From positions 1 to 33,552 of the forward strand of contig JAKQLF010000269.1 of the NCBI GenBank assembly GCA_029567325.1: 33,552 nucleotides of DNA. The letters are read 5' to 3'. Below, piece by piece: positions 1-9,071 of this stretch (within the stretch, counting starts at the first letter, position 1; each line of letters starts with the position of its first letter). The stretch is from Bacteroidota bacterium (GTDB lineage Bacteria; Bacteroidota; Bacteroidia; Chitinophagales; Saprospiraceae). Below the pieces are notes generated by a model that did not search any database, was not told the origin of the DNA, and saw nothing but the letters and a program-made list of their open reading frames with translations. A program made the position numbers and the translations under genes.

Positions 1-878
1 TCCTTCGAAGTATTATTGTCTGTCATAAATAAGTGGTTATAATCTGGTTCCAACTCAAAACCAGCACCAATTACTTTCTGGCAATATTCTGCTGCTTCAG
101 TATATTTTTTAACACCAGTATAAACTTCTGCATTCAAATACAATTTTGCCAAAAGTGTCCAAGCAGCTGCTTGATCTGCACGACCATATTCATTGGCCCT
201 TGGAGCAACTAATTCTGCATCAATTGCCTTTAATTCTGATTCAATGTAATTGAATAAATCATTGGCATTTGTTTGTTTAGGGAAGAAATTTCCAACAATG
301 TCATTCTCTGTAACAAATGGTACATTTCTGAAGAAGTCTAAAGCGTGATAATAACTCAAAGCTCTCAAAAATCTAGCCTCTGCTCTGAAGGTTTTAACTT
401 CAGTCTGTGTAGCAGCAGGAGTTCCTCTTTCAGCCATTTTGGCATCAGTGGTTTCTCTCAAGTATTCATTACACAATGAGATTTGATAGAAAATTCTATT
501 ATACATGGCTGCAACAAACTCATTGTTTGCATCCCAATTGTGTCTTGTGTAATCTTGAAGATTTCCATCATTCCATGCAATAACTGCTTCATCAGTTGGC
601 AATTCCTGAGCTTTGAAATATTGTCTTAAGTAAGTTGAGAATCCTTCATCAATACCGCCAATATCTGGTCTTCCTGCAGGACCTTGTTGTCCACTGACAG
701 CCAATCCTGCATACAATTTGCCTAAAACTTGCTTGTAAGATGCAGGATCTTTAAATACTACTTCTGATACAAATTCATCATCATCGATAGGAACTGTGTT
801 CAAATCATTGAAGCATGATGAAAAGAAACTTCCTACTAAGAGGAATAACATTAAATATTTATATTTTATATTTCTCAT
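1..878 (-). CDS. SusD/RagB-family nutrient-binding outer-membrane lipoprotein (partial, C-terminus outside window)
   Basis: The reading frame runs from an ATG at 878 on the minus strand to the window edge, giving 292 codons without a stop. The N-terminus is a lipoprotein signal: a basic start, a hydrophobic stretch and SFFSSC with the probable lipidated Cys at residue 22. It is followed by the usual SusD opening, LNTVPIDDDEFVS. Later segments such as NRIFYQISLCNEYLRE, EARFLRALSYYHALDFF and AAAWTLLAKLYLNAEVY are the TPR-like helices of the family. SusD proteins sit on the cell surface as a lid on SusC and capture oligomeric substrates. The gene follows the SusC gene after a 12-base gap, so the two are surely cotranscribed. 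No glycoside hydrolase or peptidase is visible beside it, so the substrate cannot be named. Roughly the last 40% of the protein is missing. Confidence 0.93.
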   Translation of the reverse strand, partial: MRNIKYKYLMLFLLVGSFFSSCFNDLNTVPIDDDEFVSEVVFKDPASYKQVLGKLYAGLAVSGQQGPAGRPDIGGIDEGFSTYLRQYFKAQELPTDEAVIAWNDGNLQDYTRHNWDANNEFVAAMYNRIFYQISLCNEYLRETTDAKMAERGTPAATQTEVKTFRAEARFLRALSYYHALDFFRNVPFVTENDIVGNFFPKQTNANDLFNYIESELKAIDAELVAPRANEYGRADQAAAWTLLAKLYLNAEVYTGVKKYTEAAEYCQKVIGAGFELEPDYNHLFMTDNNTSK

Positions 879-890
879 TTTTAAACTATT

Positions 891-3827
891 TTATAGGTTA
901 AAGCTCAAACCAAACAAAAAGGTCCTTGATCTTGGATAGAAATTGTTGTCTATACCACCACTGATTTCCGGATCGATTCCCTCATAATTAGTAACCAAAA
1001 TCGGATTTTGAATAGTTGTCCAAATTCTAGCTCCTTTAAATACAGAAACTGTTGGTAGTTGATAGCCCAATGTGATGTTGTCAAATCTCAAGAAAGATGC
1101 ATTGTTGATGTAATGATCACTGAAATATTGTGCATTTTTGAAATCTACTGCTTCCGTTCCAGATACTACGTTATTGATATAACCAGCACTGTTATAAAGA
1201 TTGTTGTATAACCCTGAGTTGGAAAGTACGTTGTTGTAAACATGGTTACCTACGTTTGCTCTTGCAGAAAATCCTACGTCAAATTTATTGATGGTGTATT
1301 TTGCTGAGAAACCCATGAAAAAGTCAGCATTTGGACTTTTAAAACGGTATCTGTCATCAGGAGTGATTGTTCCATCTTGATTTCTATCTACGTATAAACC
1401 TTCAATTGGTTTGCCGTCTTTTGCGTAAACTTGCTCGTAAACAAAGAATGAACTTGCTGGATATCCTACACTGTGGATTTGAATGTTATTACCAACGCCT
1501 CCAGAAATTCCTCCTGTGGCCACTCCTTGATAAGAAGGATCTTCGGTAGCTGTAAGTCTGGTAATTTTGTTTTTATTAGCTGTGATGTTGAATGTCAAAT
1601 CCAAGTTCTGAGTAGCCTTTCTTATTGGATTCGCAGAAATAGAAAACTCAATTCCTTTATTTTGTAAATCTCCAACGTTGGTCACTAAAAAGTTGGTCAG
1701 GTTGGTTCCAGCGGGAACAGGTACATAGTTTAAAAGGTCAGTTGTATTTCTGATGTAATACTCGATGCTACCAGAAATTCTATCATCAAATAAACCGTAG
1801 TCTAAAGCGAAATTGAGTGTTGCGGTTTCTTCCCATTTGATACCTGCATTGTAACCGCCAGGTCTGATCGTATTGATGTATTCATTACCCAATTGATAAT
1901 CTGCATCACCTGTAGAGGTTACATATCTTGATAAGTAAGGATAAAAGTCAGCACCAATATCTTGTTGGCCCGTAACACCATATCCAAATCTAGCCTTTAA
2001 ATTAGATAGTTTACCTTCGCCGTTGCCATCTATGATTTTATATCCTACAGCAGCACTTGGAAAAAGGCCCCATCTTGAATCAGGAGAAAATCTTGATGTG
2101 CCATCGCTTCTCAATGTGGTTGTAAGCAATAACCTTTCACCGACGTTTAAATTTGCCCTACCGTAAACTGAAAGCAAGTAATACTCTCTTGCATCTGTAT
2201 CATTAAAAAGAACATTAGTTCCAGGAGCATTTGAAGTCTTGGAAAAAGATCCCAATTTATTGTGTTGCCAAGAATACCCAGCCAATAAATTCAATTTATT
2301 CTTGTTGAATGTTTTGCCGTAGTCTAAATAAAATTCCAAAAGCTTATTGGTATTGTCGTTGGTGTATTCTGATTTAAAACCAGGTCCATCACCTCCTTGC
2401 AAAAAGCCAGCATTTTCTGGAGTAAAAATATTTCCTTCTCCATCTGCTCTGTCCACAGATAAATTTAAGTTTGCTCTTAAATCAGGTAAAAATGGCATTC
2501 TATAATCAACTTGACCTGTCAAAACAACTCTTCTTACATCTGATTGATCACTTCTTTGGTTGAGCAGCGCCACTGGATTTGCAGTTGCAATTGTAATTGG
2601 TTGTCCATTTGGTTGCAACCAAGTTGTATAACCACCATACAGATTTGCATCTGATGAATTGATTGGTTGTGTTGGATCATATGAAATTGCAGCTCCGATT
2701 GCACCTCTGTTCGCAAAGTTATTTTTACTAAACATGGTTTTTGCACTCAGGTTGACCTGCAATGTATTGTCTAAGAAACTTGGATTGAGGTTGAGTGCTA
2801 CCGTCGTTCTTTTGAAATTATCTGATTTAAGGATACCATCCTTGTCAGTATAACCCAATGACAATCTGAAAGGAAGTTGCCCAATACCACCTCCAAAACT
2901 CAAGCTGTGGTCAAATCCACCAGCAGGAGCATAAATCTGATCTTGCCAATTGGTATTAGCTGCTCCCATCAGCGTTCTGGCTGGGTGCCCTTCAGGGTAT
3001 CTTGTTTGAATCAAGTTCCTGTATTGAGTTGCGTCTAAAACATCAATGGTATTGATGGCATTGCTGATATTGTAGTTTCCAGAATAGTTAACACTAGGCT
3101 TTCTACCAAGTTTTCCTTTTTTAGTAGTAATGATGATTACACCATTGGAAGCTCTAGAACCATAAATTGCAGTTGCAGATGCATCTTTTAATACAGTGAA
3201 GGTTTCAATATCATTTGGATTCACAATATTCAACACGTTTCTCTCTCCCCCAATTCCATCATTTGTAATGGGTAGACCATCAATGACGATCAAAGGATCA
3301 TTTGATGCAGAAAGAGAAGAACCACCTCTGATTCTGATGGTTGATGCTCCCCCCGGATCTGATGCTCCTGTAATTTGTACACCTGCTATTTTACCGGTGA
3401 TCAAATCCTGTGGTGAAGTAATTGCACCTTGGTTGAAACTCGCCGCACTTACAGTTTGTACAGAACCAGTTGCATCTTCACGCTTCACGGTTCCATATCC
3501 AATAACAACAACTTCATCCAGAATTTCGCCTTCAGTCAAATTTACATTTAGACCCACCCCTGCTTCAATCAGCATAGGCTTGTAACCGATGTAACTTACT
3601 TCAAGCTGAGTTACATCATCAGCAACCATAAAAGAAAATGTTCCGTCAAAATCCGAAATAGTTCCGGTACTGGTATTTGGTACGATGATATTGGCACCAA
3701 TCAAAGGTTCTCCTGTCCTAGCATCAAAAACGGTACCTGATACTGTCTTTTGAGCAATAAGAGCACTTGTCAACGTAATCAATATACTTAGTAAAAAGTA
3801 CCTTGATTTTTTTTGTTTAATAAACAT
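891..3827 (-). CDS. SusC/RagA-family TonB-linked outer-membrane transporter
   Basis: This 978-residue protein is a TonB-dependent barrel that would import substrate captured by the adjacent SusD protein. It has a signal peptide (about 1-26, ending LIAQ), then a carboxypeptidase-regulatory-like beta domain (about 28-100, with VSGTVFDARTGEPLIGANI). The SusC plug signature VVVIGYGTVKREDATGSV starts near residue 106, followed by the plug segment with RIRGGSSLSASNDPLIVIDG and TVLKDASATAIYGSRASNGV. The rest is beta-barrel and ends in an aromatic-rich strand, FLFGLSFNL. The length is normal for the family. There is no N-terminal anti-sigma-interaction (STN) domain, so sigma/anti-sigma signalling through it is unlikely. 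A -7-like box and an inverted repeat lie 35-90 bases upstream. The substrate is unknown; either glycan or peptide is possible. Confidence 0.96.
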   Translation of the reverse strand: MFIKQKKSRYFLLSILITLTSALIAQKTVSGTVFDARTGEPLIGANIIVPNTSTGTISDFDGTFSFMVADDVTQLEVSYIGYKPMLIEAGVGLNVNLTEGEILDEVVVIGYGTVKREDATGSVQTVSAASFNQGAITSPQDLITGKIAGVQITGASDPGGASTIRIRGGSSLSASNDPLIVIDGLPITNDGIGGERNVLNIVNPNDIETFTVLKDASATAIYGSRASNGVIIITTKKGKLGRKPSVNYSGNYNISNAINTIDVLDATQYRNLIQTRYPEGHPARTLMGAANTNWQDQIYAPAGGFDHSLSFGGGIGQLPFRLSLGYTDKDGILKSDNFKRTTVALNLNPSFLDNTLQVNLSAKTMFSKNNFANRGAIGAAISYDPTQPINSSDANLYGGYTTWLQPNGQPITIATANPVALLNQRSDQSDVRRVVLTGQVDYRMPFLPDLRANLNLSVDRADGEGNIFTPENAGFLQGGDGPGFKSEYTNDNTNKLLEFYLDYGKTFNKNKLNLLAGYSWQHNKLGSFSKTSNAPGTNVLFNDTDAREYYLLSVYGRANLNVGERLLLTTTLRSDGTSRFSPDSRWGLFPSAAVGYKIIDGNGEGKLSNLKARFGYGVTGQQDIGADFYPYLSRYVTSTGDADYQLGNEYINTIRPGGYNAGIKWEETATLNFALDYGLFDDRISGSIEYYIRNTTDLLNYVPVPAGTNLTNFLVTNVGDLQNKGIEFSISANPIRKATQNLDLTFNITANKNKITRLTATEDPSYQGVATGGISGGVGNNIQIHSVGYPASSFFVYEQVYAKDGKPIEGLYVDRNQDGTITPDDRYRFKSPNADFFMGFSAKYTINKFDVGFSARANVGNHVYNNVLSNSGLYNNLYNSAGYINNVVSGTEAVDFKNAQYFSDHYINNASFLRFDNITLGYQLPTVSVFKGARIWTTIQNPILVTNYEGIDPEISGGIDNNFYPRSRTFLFGLSFNL

Positions 3828-3861
3828 GGCTTGTACACAATTGAATTAATAAATATTTATG

Positions 3862-3906
3862 CTTAGTGTCTAGTTGAACATAACTTATCGTCATTTCGAC
3901 ACTAAG
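3862..3906 (-). promoter_or_regulatory. Inverted repeat in the SusC leader (possible operator or 5'-UTR stem)
   Basis: CTTAGTGTC at 3862-3870 and GACACTAAG at 3898-3906 are perfect 9-base arms separated by 27 bases. Read on the minus strand, the upstream arm begins just after the TACATTTG box, so it would be at or near the transcript 5' end. It could be a protein-binding palindrome or a leader hairpin. No known motif was recognised. Confidence 0.4.
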
Positions 3907-3908
3907 TG

Positions 3909-3916
3909 CAAATGTA
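3909..3916 (-). promoter_or_regulatory. Probable -7 box of the SusC/SusD promoter
   Basis: The minus strand reads TACATTTG, a full match to the Bacteroidota -7 consensus TAnnTTTG, about 82 bases upstream of the SusC start. No clean TTG -33 element is seen at the usual spacing, so the call rests on the -7 match and position alone. It is the only convincing promoter-like site in the 609-base gap between SusC and the photolyase gene; the rest of that gap is AT-rich filler plus the tandem repeat at 4147-4306. Confidence 0.45.
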
Positions 3917-4146
3917 AAGCTATTAATACACATAAAACGAATATAAAAGGCACTTTTTTTCGAAAAAAACAAATAAATACTGTTTTAGCCTTGTAGCCTT
4001 CAATTTCTCAAAAACAATAATTTTATTAAACCAGTAAAATCAAAATATTGTATTTAACAAAATCAAGGATTTATTAAATAAACAGTAAGGTTACTTCTGA
4101 TTTTATAAAGAATGGACAAAATTCATTTTCTGATTTGAGGGCAATC

Positions 4147-4306
4147 CTTGCGTAAGCAGAGATGCGTGGATTACAATAGGAGGTCAATTGGATTTCAATG
4201 GGAGGTCAATGGGATTTCAATGGGAAGTCAATGAATTCCAATGGGAACTCAATCTTGCATAAGCAGGGACATGTGGATGCCAATAGGATTTCAATGGGAT
4301 TACAGT
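4147..4306. repeat. Degenerate 11-bp tandem repeat array, consensus GGGANNTCAAT
   Basis: Seven near-contiguous units occupy 4178-4253, for example AGGAGGTCAAT, GGGATTTCAAT, GGGAAGTCAAT and GGGAACTCAAT. All are 11 bases except one 10-base unit. A longer motif beginning CTTGC(G/A)TAAGCAG occurs at 4147 and again at 4254, each followed by GTGGAT and more 11-mers (4273-4306), so the array itself has been partly duplicated with a 107-base period. A further exact GGGATTTCAAT lies at 4431-4441 and contains the photolyase stop codon. There are no unique spacers, so this is not a CRISPR array. Its function is unknown. Confidence 0.85.
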
Positions 4307-4436
4307 GAGTTTAAAGTCCATTTTATCATCTCACATCTTACATCTCACAAACCACAAATCAAAATTGCTGCTCGACACTTGCGGTAGAATATCAAATATA
4401 TTTCAATCATCTGGAGAATCGTGGACAAGTGGGATT

Positions 4437-5861
4437 TCAATTCCATTTGGAAACATCAATGATTGGTTGTGGATAATTTAAATCTTCTATATCCAATTCT
4501 TGCAGTTGTTCTGATGACAACAAATTGGGTTGATGAATGAGATTAGCCGGGAGTTTGGATAATTCAGGAATCCAATGTTTCACAAATTCACCATCGCAAT
4601 CATATTTTTTGGCTTGCGACAAAATATTGAAATATCGATCTTCCCTAGGATCATTACCTACACCTGCGATATAATTCCAATTTCCATAATTTGAACAAGG
4701 ATCATAATCGATCAATTGAGATTCAAAATATTCGGCACCCATCAACCAATTCAAGCCCAAATCTTTTACAAGAAATGAAGCAACATTTTGACGACCTCTG
4801 TTTGACATAAATCCAGTAGTCTTCAATTCCCGCATGTTAGCGTCTATGAATGGAATGCCCGTTTGACCATTTGCCCATGCATCAAATAATGTCCAGTCCA
4901 CTGCACCACCTGGATCTTTGCCAATCAAACCGCCTTTTTTAAAAATATTGTTGATGTATTTTTTGCCCATCAATCTAAAAAAGTCACGCCAAAGCAATTC
5001 AAAAATCAACCAATAGGTACTTTCATTAGACACCTTTTGGGATTCAAATTTTTTGATTTCATGGTAGATGGTTTTAGGTGAAAGTGCACCTACTGAGAGC
5101 CAAGCAGAAAATTTGGAAGAATAGTCCCAACCCAGTAGGCCATTTCTGGATTCCTTATATTTCGCTATAAATTCTGTTTCCCAGATGTAATAATTCAATT
5201 GATGAAGGGCTGTAGTTTCACCTCCTACAAAATGTTGCTCCAATCCATCCAAGGTCTGATCCTTATATTCAAAATCAGACAAGCATGGCACATCACCTAA
5301 GGTTATATTTTTTTGAAAAAACGGTTTTAATTGAGTTGGCTTTTCTAAAGGCAAGCGCACAGCAACAAACCTTTCTACTTCTTTTCGGAAATTGGTAAAT
5401 ATGTCTGGAGTATGCAGAACAGGAAAGGGTAAGTCCGCAGTATAGTACAACATCTTACCGCGGGAATAAAAAACTTCTCTTCCTGTTGCCCATAAATTCT
5501 TTTCTAATGCATCTTGTACTTCAATTTCCTCTGAGGTCATTTCACGGTTGCAAAAAACCCAACTCGCTTTGCATTCATTGGCAATTTGTGTTATGATCTC
5601 TTCGGGTTTTCCTATGCGAACATAAAGATCAGAACCAATTTCCTGTAAATTTTTCTTTAAATCAATGACCGATTCGAGAATAAATTTTGCACGTTTACAA
5701 CCCGTCTTTCTGAAGCCAAATTTTGTCTTTCCCAAAAATATTCTCTCGTCAAAAATATAAATGGGCATTACTTCATCACAACTATTGATTGCATTTGTCA
5801 AAGCTTCATTATCCAAAAGCCTCAAATCATTTCTGAACCAAACAATACCTATATTCTTCAA
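4437..5861 (-). CDS. DASH-type cryptochrome / deoxyribodipyrimidine photolyase
   Basis: This 474-residue flavoprotein belongs to the photolyase/cryptochrome family, which uses blue light and FAD to repair cyclobutane pyrimidine dimers. The DASH subgroup is best known for repair in single-stranded or looped DNA. The N-terminal antenna-binding Rossmann-like domain opens with WFRNDLRL (8-15). The DASH-like linker includes PDIFTNFRKEVE (152-163). The FAD-binding helical domain carries TGFMSNRGRQNVASFL (349-364), DYDPCSNYGNWNY (385-397) and GVGNDPREDRYFN (400-412), the strongest family markers. The start is TTG at 5861: no ATG lies in frame between it and the upstream stop, and the protein begins exactly where the family does. 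It lies 73 bases downstream of the codirectional RNA methyltransferase and may be cotranscribed. Cytosolic. Confidence 0.94.
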   Translation of the reverse strand: MKNIGIVWFRNDLRLLDNEALTNAINSCDEVMPIYIFDERIFLGKTKFGFRKTGCKRAKFILESVIDLKKNLQEIGSDLYVRIGKPEEIITQIANECKASWVFCNREMTSEEIEVQDALEKNLWATGREVFYSRGKMLYYTADLPFPVLHTPDIFTNFRKEVERFVAVRLPLEKPTQLKPFFQKNITLGDVPCLSDFEYKDQTLDGLEQHFVGGETTALHQLNYYIWETEFIAKYKESRNGLLGWDYSSKFSAWLSVGALSPKTIYHEIKKFESQKVSNESTYWLIFELLWRDFFRLMGKKYINNIFKKGGLIGKDPGGAVDWTLFDAWANGQTGIPFIDANMRELKTTGFMSNRGRQNVASFLVKDLGLNWLMGAEYFESQLIDYDPCSNYGNWNYIAGVGNDPREDRYFNILSQAKKYDCDGEFVKHWIPELSKLPANLIHQPNLLSSEQLQELDIEDLNYPQPIIDVSKWN

Positions 5862-5934
5862 GTTATTTATTTGTGTTTAAAATACTGACTGGGTAAGATG
5901 ACCAACTTATAACTAAAAAAACCATGACTTGTTT

Positions 5935-6702
5935 TCATTTTTTTGAAAGAGCTGCAAAGATATGGTTGGCCACAATTCCTGCAGTCACTCCAACATTTAG
6001 TGATTCTGCAACTCGATGAACACTACCTGGAATTGAAATAACTTGTTTTGCAGACGCTAATAGCTCTTTACTGACACCATTGCCTTCATTGCCCATGACC
6101 ACAATTTGCTTTTTGCCAGGTTCCCAATTTTCAATTTTTTGGCCCGCCATATCCAAAGCCACTACCCTATCCCAAGGCAATAAATTTAAATCTTCCAATA
6201 TGCCAATTTTTATGCTGTTCAGGCTTCCCATAGAGGATTGTACCACTTTCCCATTATAAAAATCAGCAGAACCTATAGTTCTTAAAACCCCATAAAAACC
6301 AAACCAGTCAGCGATCCTGATGATGGTTCCTAGGTTACCCGGATCCTGAACATCATCTACCAAAAAAATTGGTCCATCTGCTTCAATAATTTGACTGAAA
6401 GTAGCATGTTGTTGTTTAAGAATTAACATCACCTCTGGAGCACTTTTAAATTGACTTGCTTCTCCAATCATCGCACTGTCTGCAATGTTGATTTTAGATT
6501 CGTTGATTTTGCTACAATGTTCTTTGTGCGTTTGATACCATTTGTCCGTAGAAACCAATTCTTCCACTTCAAAAATACCAGCTTTCAGGAACTCAATACA
6601 GGATTTATGTCCTTCAACAATGAAATTATTATACTTTTGTCGGTACTTTGAAGTATGAAGTGAACGTATATACTTTAGTTTATTTTTTGACAAAGATTGC
6701 AT
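5935..6702 (-). CDS. TrmH/SpoU-family RNA 2'-O-methyltransferase
   Basis: This 255-residue enzyme should transfer a methyl group from S-adenosylmethionine to a ribose 2'-OH in rRNA or tRNA. An N-terminal substrate-binding domain (about 5-100, opening SLSKNKLKYIRSLHTSKYR) is followed by the SPOUT trefoil-knot domain. Motif 1 is DDVQDPGNLGTIIRIADWFG (116-135, with conserved N123 and R129). Motif 2 is VVMGNEGNGVS (201-211, E206). Motif 3 spans 224-243, with SLNVGVTAGI at its end. The loop between IP and SLNV in motif 3 is eight residues, which I recall as usually about six. The target nucleotide cannot be read from sequence; an RlmB-like 23S role is one possibility. Its ATG abuts the start of the divergent TamL gene with no gap. 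Confidence 0.92.
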   Translation of the reverse strand: MQSLSKNKLKYIRSLHTSKYRQKYNNFIVEGHKSCIEFLKAGIFEVEELVSTDKWYQTHKEHCSKINESKINIADSAMIGEASQFKSAPEVMLILKQQHATFSQIIEADGPIFLVDDVQDPGNLGTIIRIADWFGFYGVLRTIGSADFYNGKVVQSSMGSLNSIKIGILEDLNLLPWDRVVALDMAGQKIENWEPGKKQIVVMGNEGNGVSKELLASAKQVISIPGSVHRVAESLNVGVTAGIVANHIFAALSKK

Positions 6703-6705
6703 ATG
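6700..6705. promoter_or_regulatory. Back-to-back divergent start codons (CATATG)
   Basis: CAT at 6700-6702 is the complement of the methyltransferase ATG, and ATG at 6703-6705 starts TamL. The two reading frames diverge with zero intergenic bases, so each promoter and ribosome-binding region must lie inside the other's coding sequence, or one start is further downstream. TamL has later in-frame ATGs (for example the M of MLVMTMILSAC at 6733) that would still leave a lipoprotein signal. Confidence 0.7.
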
Positions 6706-9069
6706 GAGTATCGTAAGATTGTATTTGGACTCATGTTAGTAATGACCATGATCCTTTCTGCCTGCAATACTACTAAATATCTAAGCGATTCAGAAAATCT
6801 TGTTGTTTCTTCACAAATTAAAATTCACAACAATACCACCAATGTTACCAAAGCCGCTATTGAATTAGAGCTTGATCCATACATTGCACTAAAACCCAAT
6901 ACCAATTCATTCTTCTTGATACCAAAAGAGTATATATACTACAAAAATCAAGAAAAAGAAAACGAGCGTGGTTTCAGAAAATTTATGAGAAACACTTTGG
7001 GTGAACCCCCCACTATTTACGATAGTACATTGGTTCAAAATACGGTGGCAGATATGCAAAACTACCTCAGAGTTTCTAAGGGATATTATGAAGCCGAGGT
7101 TACTTCTGTTTCAAAAATCGAAAATAGAAAAGCCAAAATCACCTACAACACCTACCTCAACGACAGATACAGAATAAAATCTATCAGTTACATTTCTGAA
7201 GACACTGCTGTTTTGAGGGCTATCATTGAGGATTCTGGCAATGCTGTTGTCAAAAAGGGAGACTATATTGACGGTGCAAATCTTGAATTAGAAAAAAATA
7301 GGATAACCAATAATTTGCAAGATCAAGGATATGCACAATTTTTACCTCAATATATTGATATCAAAGGTGACAGCAGTTTTGCCGAGAAAAATGTGGAATT
7401 ATTTTTTGAAATCCTCAAACCTACACCTACCGAAAATCATAAAATCTATACAAACGGGGCTATTCGAGTTTATACTGATTATTACAATAAACAAGATACC
7501 TTTTCATTGGTTTCAGAAGAAATTGATGGCATTACCTTTTTACGAGAAAGTTCAGATTGGGTGGTTGAGCCCAAACATTTGAGCAAGTTGATTTATTTCA
7601 ATAAAAATGAACAAACCAACCGATCTCAGAGGAGTCGTACTTTCAGAAAGATGTCAGAACTTAGTGCATATAAGTTTGCCGCCATCAATGCTTATGCCAA
7701 TCCAAATGATAGTACGGAAATAGAATATGATGTTTTGTTGACTCCCCAAAATTTCAGATGGGTTGGGGATTTCGGTTTGGAAACATATTATTCGTCAGGT
7801 GCCCAGTTTAGAAACCTTTTTGGTTTTTCTGTCAATGGAAAGTTGCTCAATAGAAACTTCCTAAAAGGCAGTGAACAATACGCTCTTACTGGTGACGTCA
7901 GTACAGAACTCAGTTTTGACAATCAATCTGGAGAAGATAGAAAGTTTGTGGTAGCTAGGACATTCAGTGCCGGACTTCAAAACTCTATTGAATATCCGCG
8001 CATCATAAAGTACACTCAGCTATCAAAATTATTTAAAAATACAGGTATTATCTCCAATAGTCTTTATGAGGGATTCCAACAAGATGCAACCAGTAACGTA
8101 ACGATAGGACTTCGTGTGCAAAATTTACTCAATTACTTCCGCGTGAATTCTGCAAAAGCAAGTTTGGGATACAAATACAATGATGGCATCAAACACAATG
8201 TAAGTTTAGACCAATTTGGTATCACCCTCAATGATGTAACACCAGGTCCATTGTTTGACTCTTTGTGTTTGAGGTCGCCCATTTATTGTCTAAATCTTCA
8301 AGACAATTTGTTCAGCGGCATTTTATTCAACAATTTGCTTTATGTTTATAATAGACCAAACTTATTAGGCAATATAAATTACAGCGCGGTTTTTAATCTC
8401 GAAACTTCTGGTCTCGAGATATTTGCGGTCAATAAACTTTCCAATCTGATCACCGGTAACAATACACCTTGGAGATTATTCAATGACAGATTTGAATTTT
8501 CAAAATTTGTGAAATTGGAAATTGACAATCGGTTTACCCGAAGAATTGCAAGAGACAGAAGTTTGGCTTGGCGGTTTGATGTAGGCGCATTGATTCCTTA
8601 TGGTGAGAACAAAATAACACCTTTCATACGGCAGTTCTCTGCTGGTGGGCCCAATAGTTTGCGCGGTTGGTTACCAAGACAATTAGTCGGTGAATTGGTA
8701 GACACTGTTTCTACATTTCTCCCATTATACCAAGGAGATATAAAACTGGAAGCCAATGTGGAATTCAGATTTGACCTGGTCTCATTTTTTGAAGGAGCAT
8801 TTTTTATAGATGCTGGAAATGTGTGGCAAATCACGTCGGTGAGTGAACCTCGGGCTCGATTTACAAAAGATTTTTACAAACAGATTGCAGTTGCTGCAGG
8901 TTGGGGTTTGAGAATGGACTTCAATTATTTCATCATCAGAATAGACTTTGGCTATAAAGTAAGAAATCCATTCCCACAAGAGACTGGAGGTGGATATTGG
9001 TATAATTGGCGTAATATTCGACGACAAGGACTAGGTAATCCACAAATTGGTATCAACTATCCATTCTAA
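6703..9069 (+). CDS. tamL: TamL-type (lipoprotein TamA/BamA-like) outer-membrane assembly protein
   Basis: This is a 788-residue Omp85-superfamily protein that would help insert or translocate outer-membrane proteins together with an inner-membrane TamB partner not seen here. The N-terminus is a clear lipoprotein signal with lipobox LSAC (Cys 21 when counted from ATG 6703), the feature that separates Bacteroidota TamL from proteobacterial TamA. POTRA-like alpha/beta segments occupy roughly 100-270. The C-terminal half is a 16-strand-type barrel with the diagnostic GGPNSLRGW loop motif at 648-656 and a terminal strand ending INYPF. The ATG at 6703 is preferred over an in-frame TTG at 6697, because the ATG gives a standard signal peptide. 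A BamA identity is less likely because BamA lacks the lipid anchor. The gene is followed two bases later by the thioredoxin-like gene. Confidence 0.85.
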   Translation: MEYRKIVFGLMLVMTMILSACNTTKYLSDSENLVVSSQIKIHNNTTNVTKAAIELELDPYIALKPNTNSFFLIPKEYIYYKNQEKENERGFRKFMRNTLGEPPTIYDSTLVQNTVADMQNYLRVSKGYYEAEVTSVSKIENRKAKITYNTYLNDRYRIKSISYISEDTAVLRAIIEDSGNAVVKKGDYIDGANLELEKNRITNNLQDQGYAQFLPQYIDIKGDSSFAEKNVELFFEILKPTPTENHKIYTNGAIRVYTDYYNKQDTFSLVSEEIDGITFLRESSDWVVEPKHLSKLIYFNKNEQTNRSQRSRTFRKMSELSAYKFAAINAYANPNDSTEIEYDVLLTPQNFRWVGDFGLETYYSSGAQFRNLFGFSVNGKLLNRNFLKGSEQYALTGDVSTELSFDNQSGEDRKFVVARTFSAGLQNSIEYPRIIKYTQLSKLFKNTGIISNSLYEGFQQDATSNVTIGLRVQNLLNYFRVNSAKASLGYKYNDGIKHNVSLDQFGITLNDVTPGPLFDSLCLRSPIYCLNLQDNLFSGILFNNLLYVYNRPNLLGNINYSAVFNLETSGLEIFAVNKLSNLITGNNTPWRLFNDRFEFSKFVKLEIDNRFTRRIARDRSLAWRFDVGALIPYGENKITPFIRQFSAGGPNSLRGWLPRQLVGELVDTVSTFLPLYQGDIKLEANVEFRFDLVSFFEGAFFIDAGNVWQITSVSEPRARFTKDFYKQIAVAAGWGLRMDFNYFIIRIDFGYKVRNPFPQETGGGYWYNWRNIRRQGLGNPQIGINYPF

Positions 9070-9071
9070 AA

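Noticed and set aside
3196-3585. 129-codon plus-strand frame opposite the SusC gene
   Set aside because: It is antisense to the conserved regulatory and plug domains and shows no domain or signal of its own; the SusC frame explains the sequence.
4178-4253. CRISPR-like array
   Set aside because: Units are 11 bases and contiguous, with no unique spacers and no cas genes nearby.
6697-6702. TTG start for TamL two codons upstream
   Set aside because: The ATG at 6703 gives the normal lipoprotein signal; the TTG would also overlap the methyltransferase start codon.
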